The notes beneath the pieces are model-generated. The model saw only the letters and a list, made by a program, of their open reading frames with translations. It was not told where the DNA came from and made no database searches. The translations under genes and the position numbers were made by a program. From Planktosalinus sp963975935 (lineage in GTDB: Bacteria; Bacteroidota; Bacteroidia; Flavobacteriales; Flavobacteriaceae): 64,000 nt of DNA. Positions within the stretch are counted from its first letter, which is position 1; each line of letters opens with the position of its first letter. The stretch covers positions 186,001 to 250,000 of the forward strand of contig CAXBIQ010000001.1 of the NCBI GenBank assembly GCA_963975935.1. The letters are read 5' to 3'. Shown here piece by piece: positions 17,212-25,496 of the stretch.

Positions 17212-18638
17212 TGCCGAATAGAAAAAAAACAAAAATAGTAGCCACTCTGGGGCCTGCAACTCAAAGCAAAGAAACCATTAAGAAAATGATCCTGGCAGGG
17301 GTTGATGTTTTTAGGGTTAATTTCTCCCACGCAAACTATACAAATGTAACTGAGCGAATTGCTACCATCAGGGAAATTGGCGAAGAACTCGGTATGCCAC
17401 CGGCAATTTTAGGCGATTTACAAGGCCCCAAATTAAGGGTTGGAATGATGAAAGAAGAAATTGTGGTAAAACCCGGCGATGAAATATATTTTTGTACAGG
17501 TGAAGAATTTGAAGGGACCGCAGAAAGGGTTTATATGAACTATGACCAGTTTCCAAAGGATGTCAAGGCCGGAGAAAGAATCCTGCTCGATGACGGTAAA
17601 TTACACTTTGAGGTTATTAAAACCAACAAAAAAGACCAGGTGAAAGCCCGTGTTATACAAGGTGGCCCCTTGCGTTCCAAAAAGGGTGTAAATCTGCCCA
17701 ACACAAAAATATCCCTCCCGGCAATGACCGAAAAAGATATTGAAGATGCTCTTTTTGCCATCAAACAGGAAGTGGACTGGATTGCTCTCTCATTTGTAAG
17801 GGATGCAGATGATTTAAAAGTCCTGAATGATTTAATTAAAAAACATTCAGCTTACAAAATACCTGTCATTGCTAAAATTGAAAAGCCGGAAGCGGTAAAA
17901 AACATTAAAAGAATTATTGCCCACTGCGATGGCTTGATGGTAGCGCGTGGTGATTTGGGTGTTGAAATTCCTGCAGAAGAGGTCCCTTTGATTCAAAAAG
18001 AACTGGTTTTAACAGCAAAAATGGCCCGCATCCCGGTGATTATTGCCACGCAGATGATGGAAACGATGATTACCTCCTTAACTCCAACAAGGGCAGAGGT
18101 TAATGATGTGGCAAACTCTGTCATGGACGGCGCAGATGCCGTGATGCTTTCGGGCGAAACTTCTATTGGGAATTATCCTGTGCAGGTGATTGAAACCATG
18201 ACAAGAATTATCAACAGCGTTGAAAACTCATCGATGATTCACGTACCCCAGGAACCGCCACAAATCAAAACAATAAGGTATATCACAAAATCGGTTTGTT
18301 ATCATGCTGCCCTTATGGCCAATGAGATTGAAGCTAAGGCCATTTGTACCTTGACCAATAGTGGTTATACCGCTTTTCAGATTTCGGCCTGGAGACCCAA
18401 TGCCCATATACTCGTGTTTACCTCAAATAAAAATATATTGACACGAATGAGTTTGCTTTGGGGAGTTCGTGCTTTTCATTACGATAAATTTGTGAGTACA
18501 GACACTACTGTTGATGATGTTAATAAAATAGCACTCGAAAAAGGGTTTGTGGAAAAAGGGGATTTTCTTATTAATCTTGCAGCCATGCCAATTAAAGATA
18601 AAGGGATGGTGAATACGTTACGGGTTTCCCAAGTTTAA
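17211..18638 (+). CDS. pyk: Pyruvate kinase
   Basis: A 475-residue glycolytic enzyme that makes ATP and pyruvate from phosphoenolpyruvate. The N-terminus is TKIVATLGPAT. The active site block is VIAKIEKPEAV (catalytic Lys) followed by MVARGDLGVEIP and the TQMMETM region. The C-terminal allosteric domain is present. Its stop codon directly abuts the dinB stop codon on the other strand, and its likely terminator lies inside the dinB coding sequence. Confidence 0.96.
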   Translation: MPNRKKTKIVATLGPATQSKETIKKMILAGVDVFRVNFSHANYTNVTERIATIREIGEELGMPPAILGDLQGPKLRVGMMKEEIVVKPGDEIYFCTGEEFEGTAERVYMNYDQFPKDVKAGERILLDDGKLHFEVIKTNKKDQVKARVIQGGPLRSKKGVNLPNTKISLPAMTEKDIEDALFAIKQEVDWIALSFVRDADDLKVLNDLIKKHSAYKIPVIAKIEKPEAVKNIKRIIAHCDGLMVARGDLGVEIPAEEVPLIQKELVLTAKMARIPVIIATQMMETMITSLTPTRAEVNDVANSVMDGADAVMLSGETSIGNYPVQVIETMTRIINSVENSSMIHVPQEPPQIKTIRYITKSVCYHAALMANEIEAKAICTLTNSGYTAFQISAWRPNAHILVFTSNKNILTRMSLLWGVRAFHYDKFVSTDTTVDDVNKIALEKGFVEKGDFLINLAAMPIKDKGMVNTLRVSQV

Positions 18639-19742
18639 CTAAAACTCAAATTTCAATTGCACAGCAACCGTTTCTTGTTTGGAAGCGGTTGTTGTTTTTT
18701 TGTCAGTATTGAGATTTGATAGTGAAATGCCCAACAACCGTACCGAGTTATGCGTTTTTTCCTGATACAAAAGTTCTTTGACGGTTTCTAAAATCAATGC
18801 TTTATCTGAAATAAAATAAGGCAGTGTTTTGCTGCGTGTTTGCAAAGTAAAATCGCTGTACTTAATCTTGAGTGTAATGGTTTTCCCGGCGACTTTTGAT
18901 TTTTTAAGCCGGCGCTCGATTTCATCGGCGATATCCTGTAAGCGTTCCAGCATAAAAATTTCTGAAGAGATATTTTCAGAAAAGGTGCGTTCGGCGCCCA
19001 GTGATTTCCTGATACGGTTGGGTTTTACCTCGCTTCTGTGAATGCCGCGCACTACATAATAATAGTAAGCACCGCTCTTTCCAAAGGTTTCTGTGAGGTA
19101 TTCAAGCGATTTACTTTTTAACTCTTTACCGGTAAAGATGCCCAGATTGTACATTTTTTCCTGTGTCACTTTCCCCACACCATAAAATTTCCTGATGTCC
19201 AGATTTTCAAGAAAAGCCAAAACTTCTTCAGGTCCAATTGTTTTTTGTCCGTTGGGCTTATTGATATCACTGGCAACTTTGGCTATAAACTTATTGATGG
19301 AAACCCCCGCAGAAGCCGTCAACCCGGTTTGTTCAAATATCTTTTCCCGAATTTCTTTCGCGATAAGCGAAGCACTGGGGTTTCCTTTTTTGTTTTCGGT
19401 CACATCGAGATAGGCTTCATCGAGTGAAAGCGGTTCAACCTTGTCTGTATATTCCAGAAAGATGTTCCTGATTTTTTGAGACACCTCCTTATAGCGTTCA
19501 AAGTTGGATTTTACAAAAATTAACTCAGGGCACAATTTTTTGGCCACCACACTAGACATCGCACTGCGCACACCAAACTTCCTTGCTTCATAACTGGCAG
19601 CAGAAACCACTCCACGATCTGAACTTCCTCCCACAGCAATAGCTTTTCCACGCAAAGCCGGGTTGTCCAGTTGCTCTACGGAAGCAAAAAAGGCATCCAT
19701 ATCCACGTGGATAATTTTTCTGATGGGAATTTCGTCGTGCAT
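18639..19742 (-). CDS. dinB: DNA polymerase IV (Y family)
   Basis: A 367-residue error-prone translesion polymerase. The catalytic acids are in IIHVDMDAFFASVEQ (near the N-terminus) and LSLDEAYLDVT, with the finger motif SYEARKFGVRSAMSS between. The start at 19742 (MHDEIPIRKI) is chosen over an extended frame to 19829, because that extension would cross the divergent gene at 19771 and adds no recognised sequence. No beta-clamp motif was checked beyond the C-terminal VAVQLKFEF, which resembles a clamp-binding QLxLF-type tail. Confidence 0.93.
   Translation of the reverse strand: MHDEIPIRKIIHVDMDAFFASVEQLDNPALRGKAIAVGGSSDRGVVSAASYEARKFGVRSAMSSVVAKKLCPELIFVKSNFERYKEVSQKIRNIFLEYTDKVEPLSLDEAYLDVTENKKGNPSASLIAKEIREKIFEQTGLTASAGVSINKFIAKVASDINKPNGQKTIGPEEVLAFLENLDIRKFYGVGKVTQEKMYNLGIFTGKELKSKSLEYLTETFGKSGAYYYYVVRGIHRSEVKPNRIRKSLGAERTFSENISSEIFMLERLQDIADEIERRLKKSKVAGKTITLKIKYSDFTLQTRSKTLPYFISDKALILETVKELLYQEKTHNSVRLLGISLSNLNTDKKTTTASKQETVAVQLKFEF
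18665..18701 (+). terminator. Terminator of pyk located inside dinB
   Basis: A 10-bp stem (CAACCGTTTC at 18665-18674, GAAGCGGTTG at 18682-18691) with one G-T pair and a 7-nt loop is followed by TTGTTTTTTT. It starts 27 nt past the pyk stop codon and is entirely within the dinB 3' coding region on the opposite strand. Confidence 0.7.
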
Positions 19743-19770
19743 ACCACAAAAATACTGTAATTTTAGGTCT

Positions 19771-20424
19771 ATGAATAAAACAGCAATCATTTTAGGCGCG
19801 ACAGGTTTAACAGGGGGTATTTTACTCAACCTTTTGTTGAAAGATGCCCGCTATAAAAAAATAAAATTATTTTCCCGCAACACTGTGGGTATCTCAAGCC
19901 CCAAACTGGAAGAACATCTTATGGATTTGTTTGAACTGCAAAAACATAAAGAAATCTTCCAAGCCGATGAGGTTTTTTGCTGTATTGGCACCACTAAATC
20001 CAAAACCCCTGACAACGAGACTTATAAAAAAATAGACTATGGAATCCCTTTCGCTGCAGCCAAACTGTGTAAGGAAAATAACATCAACACGTTTATAGTC
20101 ATTTCAGCGATGGGAGCCAATACTGACAGTAAGGTGTTTTATAACAAAACTAAAGGTGAAATGGAACGGGATGTTTTAAAACAAAATATCAAAAACACAT
20201 ACATTTTACAACCCGGATTGATTAGTGGAGACAGGGATGAAAAACGGATTGGAGAATCGATAGCCAAATTCTTTTTCAAAATATTAAACCCCATTATCCC
20301 AAAAGACTACCGCGTCATCTCTCCTGAAACGATTGCAAAGGCGATGGTTGTGCTTGCAAATCAAGGTCATTTAAAAAAACGCATTGAAAATCAAACCCTC
20401 AAAGACATTGTAAAAGATGCTTGA
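19771..20424 (+). CDS. NAD(P)-binding Rossmann oxidoreductase (HTATIP2/YbjT-like)
   Basis: A 217-residue atypical short-chain dehydrogenase/NmrA-type protein. The dinucleotide loop GATGLTG is at about residues 8-14, and YNKTKGEME supplies the Tyr/Lys pair. VISAMGA is the matching strand-and-Ser segment. The start ATG at 19771 gives the standard N-terminus; a longer frame upstream runs antisense through dinB. The substrate is unknown. It overlaps the CYTH gene by 8 nt, so the two are coupled. Confidence 0.8.
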   Translation: MNKTAIILGATGLTGGILLNLLLKDARYKKIKLFSRNTVGISSPKLEEHLMDLFELQKHKEIFQADEVFCCIGTTKSKTPDNETYKKIDYGIPFAAAKLCKENNINTFIVISAMGANTDSKVFYNKTKGEMERDVLKQNIKNTYILQPGLISGDRDEKRIGESIAKFFFKILNPIIPKDYRVISPETIAKAMVVLANQGHLKKRIENQTLKDIVKDA

Positions 20425-20887
20425 AATTGAACGTAAATTTTTAGTCACTTCTGATGCCTTTAAACAAGCAGCTTTTAAACAATCGCGCATTGTACAAGGC
20501 TTTCTCAGTACCCATCCTGAACGAACTGTGCGCGTGCGCATCAAAGGCGACCAGGGTTTTCTCACCGTGAAGGGAATCTCTAACAAAGCAGGAACCATCA
20601 GGTCAGAATGGGAAACCGAAATTTCAACAAAAGATGCAGAACAATTATTAAATCTATGCGAACCCGGAATCATTGACAAGACCCGTTATGAAATAAAGTT
20701 GGGCAAACATATTTTTGAAGTCGATGAATTTTTAGGTGAAAATGAAGGGTTGATAGTAGCAGAAGTAGAATTAACCTCTGAAGATGAGGCATTTGAAAAA
20801 CCTTCCTGGCTGGGAAAAGAAGTCACAGGGGAATTGAAATATTACAATTTGCAGTTGAGTTTGAACCCCTTTAAAAAATGGAAATAA
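20417..20887 (+). CDS. CYTH-domain protein (triphosphate tunnel family)
   Basis: A 156-residue protein with the defining N-terminal EIERKFLV (ExExK) motif and alternating charged strands such as TVRVRIKGDQG, forming a tunnel that binds triphosphates. Bacterial members are mostly tripolyphosphatases, and a few are class IV adenylate cyclases. The sequence alone does not decide between them. It follows and overlaps the Rossmann oxidoreductase gene. Confidence 0.85.
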   Translation: MLEIERKFLVTSDAFKQAAFKQSRIVQGFLSTHPERTVRVRIKGDQGFLTVKGISNKAGTIRSEWETEISTKDAEQLLNLCEPGIIDKTRYEIKLGKHIFEVDEFLGENEGLIVAEVELTSEDEAFEKPSWLGKEVTGELKYYNLQLSLNPFKKWK

Positions 20888-20908
20888 ACAACCTAAATAA
20901 AATTCCTT

Positions 20909-21397
20909 ATGAGAACATTTTTTTTATTATTGACTATCACAGTTCTTTTTTCGTGTAATCAAACTTCTGAGAAAACTGTTGAAATACCATGTCCGGAAGA
21001 AGAAAAACAATCTATGGCTTCTTTAAAAGAAGAACTTACAGAAAAGGGGTTTTCCACTTTTGATTTTATTGATGAAGCAACTCAGGATACTGTTTTGATG
21101 CAACAGTATTATATTGCTTTTCTAAAACGTGGTGAAAACAGGTCACAATCAAAGGAGGAAGCAGACAGTCTTCAAACGCTCCATATGGAACACCTGGGAA
21201 GAATGTATACTGAAGGATATGCCGATATTTCCGGTCCTTTTGGAGATGATGGTGAGATACGGGGTATTACCATCTATAATGTACCCACACTTCAAATGGC
21301 AGATAGCCTGGCAAACCTGGATCCCATGGTAAAAGCCGGAAGACTCAAGATAGAAGTGCATCCCTGGTGGGCAGCAAAAGGGTTTATGTTACGATAG
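20909..21397 (+). CDS. Lipoprotein with YCII-related domain
   Basis: A 162-residue predicted lipoprotein: MRTFFLLLTITVLFSC ends in a lipobox with Cys16. The mature part contains YYIAFLKRGENRSQ and later HMEHLGRMYTEG and ISGPFGDDGEI, the pattern of YCII-related proteins, which resemble ferredoxin-fold dimers. The usual catalytic His-Asp pair of YciI cannot be confirmed. It lies 21 nt after the CYTH gene and ends just before the convergent isoaspartyl peptidase gene. Confidence 0.65.
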   Translation: MRTFFLLLTITVLFSCNQTSEKTVEIPCPEEEKQSMASLKEELTEKGFSTFDFIDEATQDTVLMQQYYIAFLKRGENRSQSKEEADSLQTLHMEHLGRMYTEGYADISGPFGDDGEIRGITIYNVPTLQMADSLANLDPMVKAGRLKIEVHPWWAAKGFMLR

Positions 21398-21418
21398 TAT
21401 TGCCTTTAGTCAATCCTC

Positions 21419-22486
21419 TTAGTTTTTATAAATACCAATCGTCATTTCGCCTTTGTCATTCATTGTGGCGCGGTACATCCCGGCTGTGTTGAATTCAGCT
21501 ACCATATTGCCGTCTTTATCAATTGCAATAATACCGCCATCACCTCCTAAAGCAGGAACTTTGTTCTGGATGACTTCTTCTGCGGCTTCTTTCAGGCTTA
21601 GTCCTTTGTATTCCATTAATGCTGAAATATCGTGAGCGACCACAGCCCTGATAAAAAACTCACCCCAACCTGTCGATGACACAGCGCATGTCGCATTATT
21701 TGCATAAGTACCAGCACCGATAATGGGCGCATCACCTATTCGGTTCCATCTTTTATTGGTCATACCCCCTGTAGATGTTCCTGCAGCCAGATTGCCGTGT
21801 TTATCGAGAGCAGCTGCACCAACGGTTCCAAATTTTGAATCCTTAATGTTGGGGTCTGTGGCAGCTGTTTTCCCATCGTGGTCAAGCTGGCTTTTTTCAG
21901 AATCTTTGATGCGTTGTAAAGATTGAAAACGATTTTCAGTATAAAAATAAGAAGGATCAACCAATTCGATTCCTTGCTCAGATGCAAATTGTTCTGCGCC
22001 TTCACCGCTTAACATGACATGAGGTGAATCTGTCATTACCTTAATAGCGAGATCAATGGGGTTTTTAACACGGGTAACGCCACTTATGGCACCGGCATCC
22101 TGAGTGTTCCCCACCATTACTGAAGCGTCAAGTTCATTGGTTTCGTGATGGGTAAAGACGGCTCCTTTTCCGGCATTGAATAACGGTGAATCTTCCATTA
22201 TTTTGATAGTCGCTGCAATCGCATCAAGACTGGTGCCCCCATTTTCCAAAATTTCGTAGCCGGTTCTGATTGCCTTTTCTAAAACCTGTTTGTAAGCAGC
22301 CTCAAGTGAATCACTCATGTTTTCTTTTAAAATGGTTCCCGCTCCACCATGAAGGATGATTCCAAAGTTACTTTTTGCACTTCTTTCATCGTTGATTGTT
22401 GTCCTTTCATCGTTTTTTTGCTCATTTTTTTGTTCGCAAGCACTATAAATGAGAAGAAAACTAAAAAATATTAAAATTTTTTTCAT
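21419..22486 (-). CDS. Isoaspartyl peptidase / L-asparaginase (plant type), lipoprotein
   Basis: A 355-residue Ntn hydrolase that cuts itself to expose a threonine nucleophile and removes isoaspartyl residues from peptides or hydrolyses asparagine. The nucleophile is T221 in KFGTVGAAALD, and GTSTGGMTNK and RIGDAPIIGAG follow in the beta subunit. The N-terminus has a lipobox (FLLIYSAC, Cys17), so it is anchored in the envelope rather than cytosolic. A short acidic linker with a repeated NDER word (residues 25-37) separates lipid anchor and enzyme. Confidence 0.9.
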   Translation of the reverse strand: MKKILIFFSFLLIYSACEQKNEQKNDERTTINDERSAKSNFGIILHGGAGTILKENMSDSLEAAYKQVLEKAIRTGYEILENGGTSLDAIAATIKIMEDSPLFNAGKGAVFTHHETNELDASVMVGNTQDAGAISGVTRVKNPIDLAIKVMTDSPHVMLSGEGAEQFASEQGIELVDPSYFYTENRFQSLQRIKDSEKSQLDHDGKTAATDPNIKDSKFGTVGAAALDKHGNLAAGTSTGGMTNKRWNRIGDAPIIGAGTYANNATCAVSSTGWGEFFIRAVVAHDISALMEYKGLSLKEAAEEVIQNKVPALGGDGGIIAIDKDGNMVAEFNTAGMYRATMNDKGEMTIGIYKN

Positions 22487-22650
22487 AAAGAATAGGTTTG
22501 GTTTTAAAATTTAAAAAGTACGCATAAATACTGATGTTTTACGCACATCATGTCGTAATATTTGTAAGAAAAAAGTAGTATAAAACACCACAATAATCGA
22601 TGAAATGCATAAAAAATAGGTTTAAATGTATTTTGTATTGTTTTTTTACT

Positions 22651-22658
22651 TACATTTG
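22651..22658 (+). promoter_or_regulatory. -7 box of the CAP-domain lipoprotein gene
   Basis: TACATTTG matches TAnnTTTG and predicts a leader of about 56 nt. A TTG lies 15 nt upstream, shorter than usual. The rest of the 232-bp gap (22487-22718) shows a 6-bp hairpin at 22532-22550 and nothing else I can name. Confidence 0.5.
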
Positions 22659-22670
22659 AATTGTATTGAT

Positions 22671-22721
22671 TTCCCAAAGTTAATACAAAATTAAGTTCCC
22701 AAACTTAACCTACTTACTATG
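22671..22721 (+). promoter_or_regulatory. Leader of the CAP gene with possible sRNA-binding site
   Basis: The leader holds a direct repeat TTCCCAAA(G/C)TTAA (22671-22683 and 22696-22708). AAACTTAACCTACTTA (22701-22716) is identical to the plus strand inside candidate sRNA copy 1, so that RNA could pair with 16 consecutive bases. After a 2-nt bulge, CTATG (22717-22721), which contains the start codon, pairs with CATAG near the sRNA 5' end. Confidence 0.45.
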
Positions 22722-23222
22722 AAAACAAAACTACGCGGACTTTTAGTCCTAACTATGCTTGTTGTTTTTGCATCTTGCTCTAAAGATGAGATTGATGAAA
22801 ATGATGTTGTAAATCATGAAATTGATTTAAGCATTGTAGTCAAAAACGATGTTCAAATGTCTCAAAACATTTTAAATTTAGTCAATGATCACCGTGTGTC
22901 TATTGGTTTAACTCCTTTGGTTATGGATCAGGCTTATGCTTCTGCTTATGCAGTTGACCATACAGATTACATGATTGCATTGAGTCAAATTAACCATGAC
23001 AACTTCCACATTCGCTCAAAGGGTCTTAAAGACAGAGGCGCTGAAAGAGTGGGTGAAAATGTTGCCTATGGTTATGATGACGCAGAGTCTGTCGTAAATA
23101 GTTGGTTGAATAGCCCTTCGCACAGAGAAATCATTGAAGGAAACTTTACCCATAGTGGTTTTGGTGTATTTCAAAATGCACAGGGACGTTACTTTTTTAC
23201 ACAGTTATTCTATTTGAAGTAA
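22719..23222 (+). CDS. CAP-domain (SCP/PR1-like) lipoprotein
   Basis: A 167-residue predicted lipoprotein (lipobox VVFASC, about Cys20) with a bacterial CAP domain. The domain shows the first-helix NLVNDHRVSIGLTPL segment, HTDYMIALSQINHDN (the CAP histidine/acid region), VGENVAYG and a WLNSPSHREIIEG block ending in FFTQLFYLK. Bacterial CAP proteins are exported and poorly understood. Some are linked to cell-wall or sporulation functions elsewhere. It is transcribed alone. Its leader contains the possible sRNA-binding site. Confidence 0.88.
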   Translation: MKTKLRGLLVLTMLVVFASCSKDEIDENDVVNHEIDLSIVVKNDVQMSQNILNLVNDHRVSIGLTPLVMDQAYASAYAVDHTDYMIALSQINHDNFHIRSKGLKDRGAERVGENVAYGYDDAESVVNSWLNSPSHREIIEGNFTHSGFGVFQNAQGRYFFTQLFYLK

Positions 23223-23266
23223 ACTAATATTACTTTTTTCCCCATAATTTATTTTTTGGATAGCGA

Positions 23267-23309
23267 CATTTCCTGTATTTTTACGTAAATCAAAATCATA
23301 CAGGAAATG
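23267..23309. promoter_or_regulatory. 12-bp inverted repeat covering the 3-HAO start codon
   Basis: CATTTCCTGTAT (23267-23278) and ATACAGGAAATG (23298-23309) are exact reverse complements separated by 19 nt. The right arm contains the ATG (23307-23309) of the 3-hydroxyanthranilate dioxygenase gene. As RNA it would hide the start codon. As DNA it could be an operator, since the -7-like TATTTTTA (23276-23283) overlaps the left arm. Confidence 0.6.
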
Positions 23310-23849
23310 GCTATTCAAAAACCTTTTAATCTAAATGCCTGGATTGAAGAAAACAGGAATCTTCTAAAGCCACCTGTTGGCAACAAAAATCTTTACAAAG
23401 ATGCCGGAGATTATATCGTAATGATAGTAGCCGGCCCCAATGCCCGAAAGGATTATCACTACAATGAAACCGAAGAACTCTTCTATCAACTGGAAGGTTC
23501 CATAAACGTTATTATTCAGGAAAACGGCGAGCGCAAAGAAATGAAACTCAATGCCGGGGATATGTACCTGCATCCCGCTAAAGTACCCCACTCGCCTTCA
23601 AGAAGTGCCGGTTCAATTGGTCTTGTTATTGAACGTAAACGCGCCGGAAAAGGTTTTACTGACGGGCTCCTTTGGTTCTGTGACAATTGCAATCACAAAA
23701 TTCACGAAACGTATTTTGAACTCCACGATATCGAAAAAGATTTCCTTCCCCATTTCAAAAAATTCTATAACTCGGTAGAATTGCGCACCTGCTCAAATTG
23801 TGGCACTGTCATGGAAACTGACCCGAGGTTTACAGATAGCGATAGCTAG
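23307..23849 (+). CDS. 3-hydroxyanthranilate 3,4-dioxygenase
   Basis: A 180-residue cupin that opens the ring of 3-hydroxyanthranilate in tryptophan (kynurenine) breakdown or quinolinate/NAD synthesis. The iron ligands H51, E57 and H95 have the same numbers as in the well-studied Cupriavidus enzyme. A C-terminal rubredoxin-like metal site is present (CDNC and CSNC pairs), as in bacterial members. Its start codon lies in a 12-bp inverted repeat. The aldehyde dehydrogenase gene follows 85 nt later, but no other kynurenine-pathway gene is in the window. Confidence 0.95.
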   Translation: MAIQKPFNLNAWIEENRNLLKPPVGNKNLYKDAGDYIVMIVAGPNARKDYHYNETEELFYQLEGSINVIIQENGERKEMKLNAGDMYLHPAKVPHSPSRSAGSIGLVIERKRAGKGFTDGLLWFCDNCNHKIHETYFELHDIEKDFLPHFKKFYNSVELRTCSNCGTVMETDPRFTDSDS

Positions 23850-23934
23850 TTAAAACAAGCGACTTTTCTTTTCATTGGGGGTTGAAATTCATACCTTCGC
23901 AAAAACATTTTTTAATTTTTCAGAAACTACAATT

Positions 23935-25488
23935 ATGGCAACAACAGCTACTGCATTTGGCATTCAGGATGCGTTAGATCAATTAGGTATAAAACAAACA
24001 AATTTAGGGACTTCAACAGGCTCCAACTGGTTTTCTTCAGGGGAGGAAATTGCTTCCCATTCGCCTGCAGATGGTGAACTTATCGGAAAGGTAAAGACCA
24101 CCACCCAGGAAGATTATGAAAAAGTGATGACTGCTGCAACCGAAGCTTTTAAAACCTGGCGTGTGATGCCTGCTCCTCAGCGCGGCGAAGTAGTACGTCA
24201 ATTTGGTGACGAATTGCGTCGTTTAAAAGAACCTCTGGGAAAATTGGTTTCTTATGAGATGGGAAAATCCTATCAGGAGGGTCTTGGTGAAGTTCAGGAA
24301 ATGATCGATATCTGTGATTTTGCAGTGGGCCTTTCGCGACAGCTTCACGGATTGACGATGCACAGTGAACGTCCCGGGCACAGAATGTATGAGCAATACC
24401 ACCCGCTGGGCGTGGTGGGGATTATTTCAGCATTTAACTTTCCGGTAGCGGTATGGGCCTGGAACACAGCTTTAGCCTGGATTTGCGGGGATGTGTGTGT
24501 ATGGAAACCCAGTGAAAAGACACCGCTTTGTGGGGTAGCTTGCCAGCATATTGCCGCTAGGGTTTTTAAAAACAACGGTTTACCCGAAGGGATTTCCTGT
24601 TTAATTAACGGTGATTACCGCGTGGGCGAAATGATGACCACAGACAGACGCGTGCCCTTGGTCTCAGCGACAGGTTCAACCCGAATGGGAAAAATTGTAG
24701 GTAAAACTGTAGCTGAACGTTTAGGAAAAACATTATTGGAACTGGGCGGAAACAATGCCATTATCGTAACTCCTGATGCTGACATCAAGATGACTGTTAT
24801 CGGTGCGGTATTTGGTGCTGTTGGGACCGCAGGACAACGATGTACCTCAACAAGAAGATTGATAATTCACGAGTCCATATATGATAAAGTAAAAGATGCC
24901 GTGGTTGCTGCTTATAAGCAATTGCGCATTGGAAACCCATTAGATCAAAACAACCATGTGGGGCCACTTATTGATACAGATGCGGTGAAAATGTATCAGG
25001 AAGCTTTGGACCGTGTAGTAAAAGAAGGCGGGAAAGTGATTGTTGAAGGTGGCGTGTTAAGCGGAGAAGGCTTTGAAAGTGGCTGCTATGTGAAACCGGC
25101 AATCGCTGAAGCGGAAAACCATTATGACATCGTGCAGCATGAAACATTTGCTCCTGTGCTTTATCTATTAAAATACAGCGGAGACGTGCACAATGCACTT
25201 GAACTCCAAAACGGTGTTAATCAAGGATTGTCTTCAGCAATTATGACTAACAACCTGCGAGAAGCAGAAGCCTTTTTGTCACATGCCGGAAGCGACTGTG
25301 GTATTGCTAATGTGAATATTGGTACTTCAGGAGCTGAAATTGGTGGTGCCTTTGGAGGTGAAAAAGATACCGGCGGCGGACGTGAAAGCGGAAGTGATGC
25401 CTGGAAAATTTATATGAGAAGACAGACCAACACCATTAATTATACGACTGAATTACCTTTGGCACAAGGTATAAAGTTTGACTTGTAA
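23935..25488 (+). CDS. Aldehyde dehydrogenase, ALDH7/antiquitin-like
   Basis: A 517-residue NAD(P)-dependent aldehyde dehydrogenase. The catalytic cysteine is in GTAGQRCTSTRR and the general-base glutamate in LLELGGNNA. The TAGQRCT form and GGGRESGSDAW near the C-terminus fit the ALDH7 (alpha-aminoadipic semialdehyde dehydrogenase, AmaB) group, which acts in lysine breakdown. Because of its neighbour, a role on 2-aminomuconic semialdehyde is possible but less supported. The ATG at 23935 (MATTATAFGI) is preferred over a longer frame from 23875, which lies across the likely promoter (TACCTTCG at 23892). Confidence 0.85.
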   Translation: MATTATAFGIQDALDQLGIKQTNLGTSTGSNWFSSGEEIASHSPADGELIGKVKTTTQEDYEKVMTAATEAFKTWRVMPAPQRGEVVRQFGDELRRLKEPLGKLVSYEMGKSYQEGLGEVQEMIDICDFAVGLSRQLHGLTMHSERPGHRMYEQYHPLGVVGIISAFNFPVAVWAWNTALAWICGDVCVWKPSEKTPLCGVACQHIAARVFKNNGLPEGISCLINGDYRVGEMMTTDRRVPLVSATGSTRMGKIVGKTVAERLGKTLLELGGNNAIIVTPDADIKMTVIGAVFGAVGTAGQRCTSTRRLIIHESIYDKVKDAVVAAYKQLRIGNPLDQNNHVGPLIDTDAVKMYQEALDRVVKEGGKVIVEGGVLSGEGFESGCYVKPAIAEAENHYDIVQHETFAPVLYLLKYSGDVHNALELQNGVNQGLSSAIMTNNLREAEAFLSHAGSDCGIANVNIGTSGAEIGGAFGGEKDTGGGRESGSDAWKIYMRRQTNTINYTTELPLAQGIKFDL

Positions 25489-25496
25489 AATCCTCC

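Noticed and set aside
19663..19770. N-terminal extension of the Rossmann oxidoreductase
   Set aside because: It is antisense to the start of dinB and lies before the standard GATGLTG N-terminus.
22381..22415. Repeated NDER words in the isoaspartyl peptidase linker
   Set aside because: A short low-complexity linker between lipid anchor and enzyme; no sign of a domain or an expandable tandem array.
22532..22550. Six-bp hairpin TGATGT and ACATCA upstream of the CAP gene
   Set aside because: Too short and without a T-tract or linked promoter; not distinguishable from chance.
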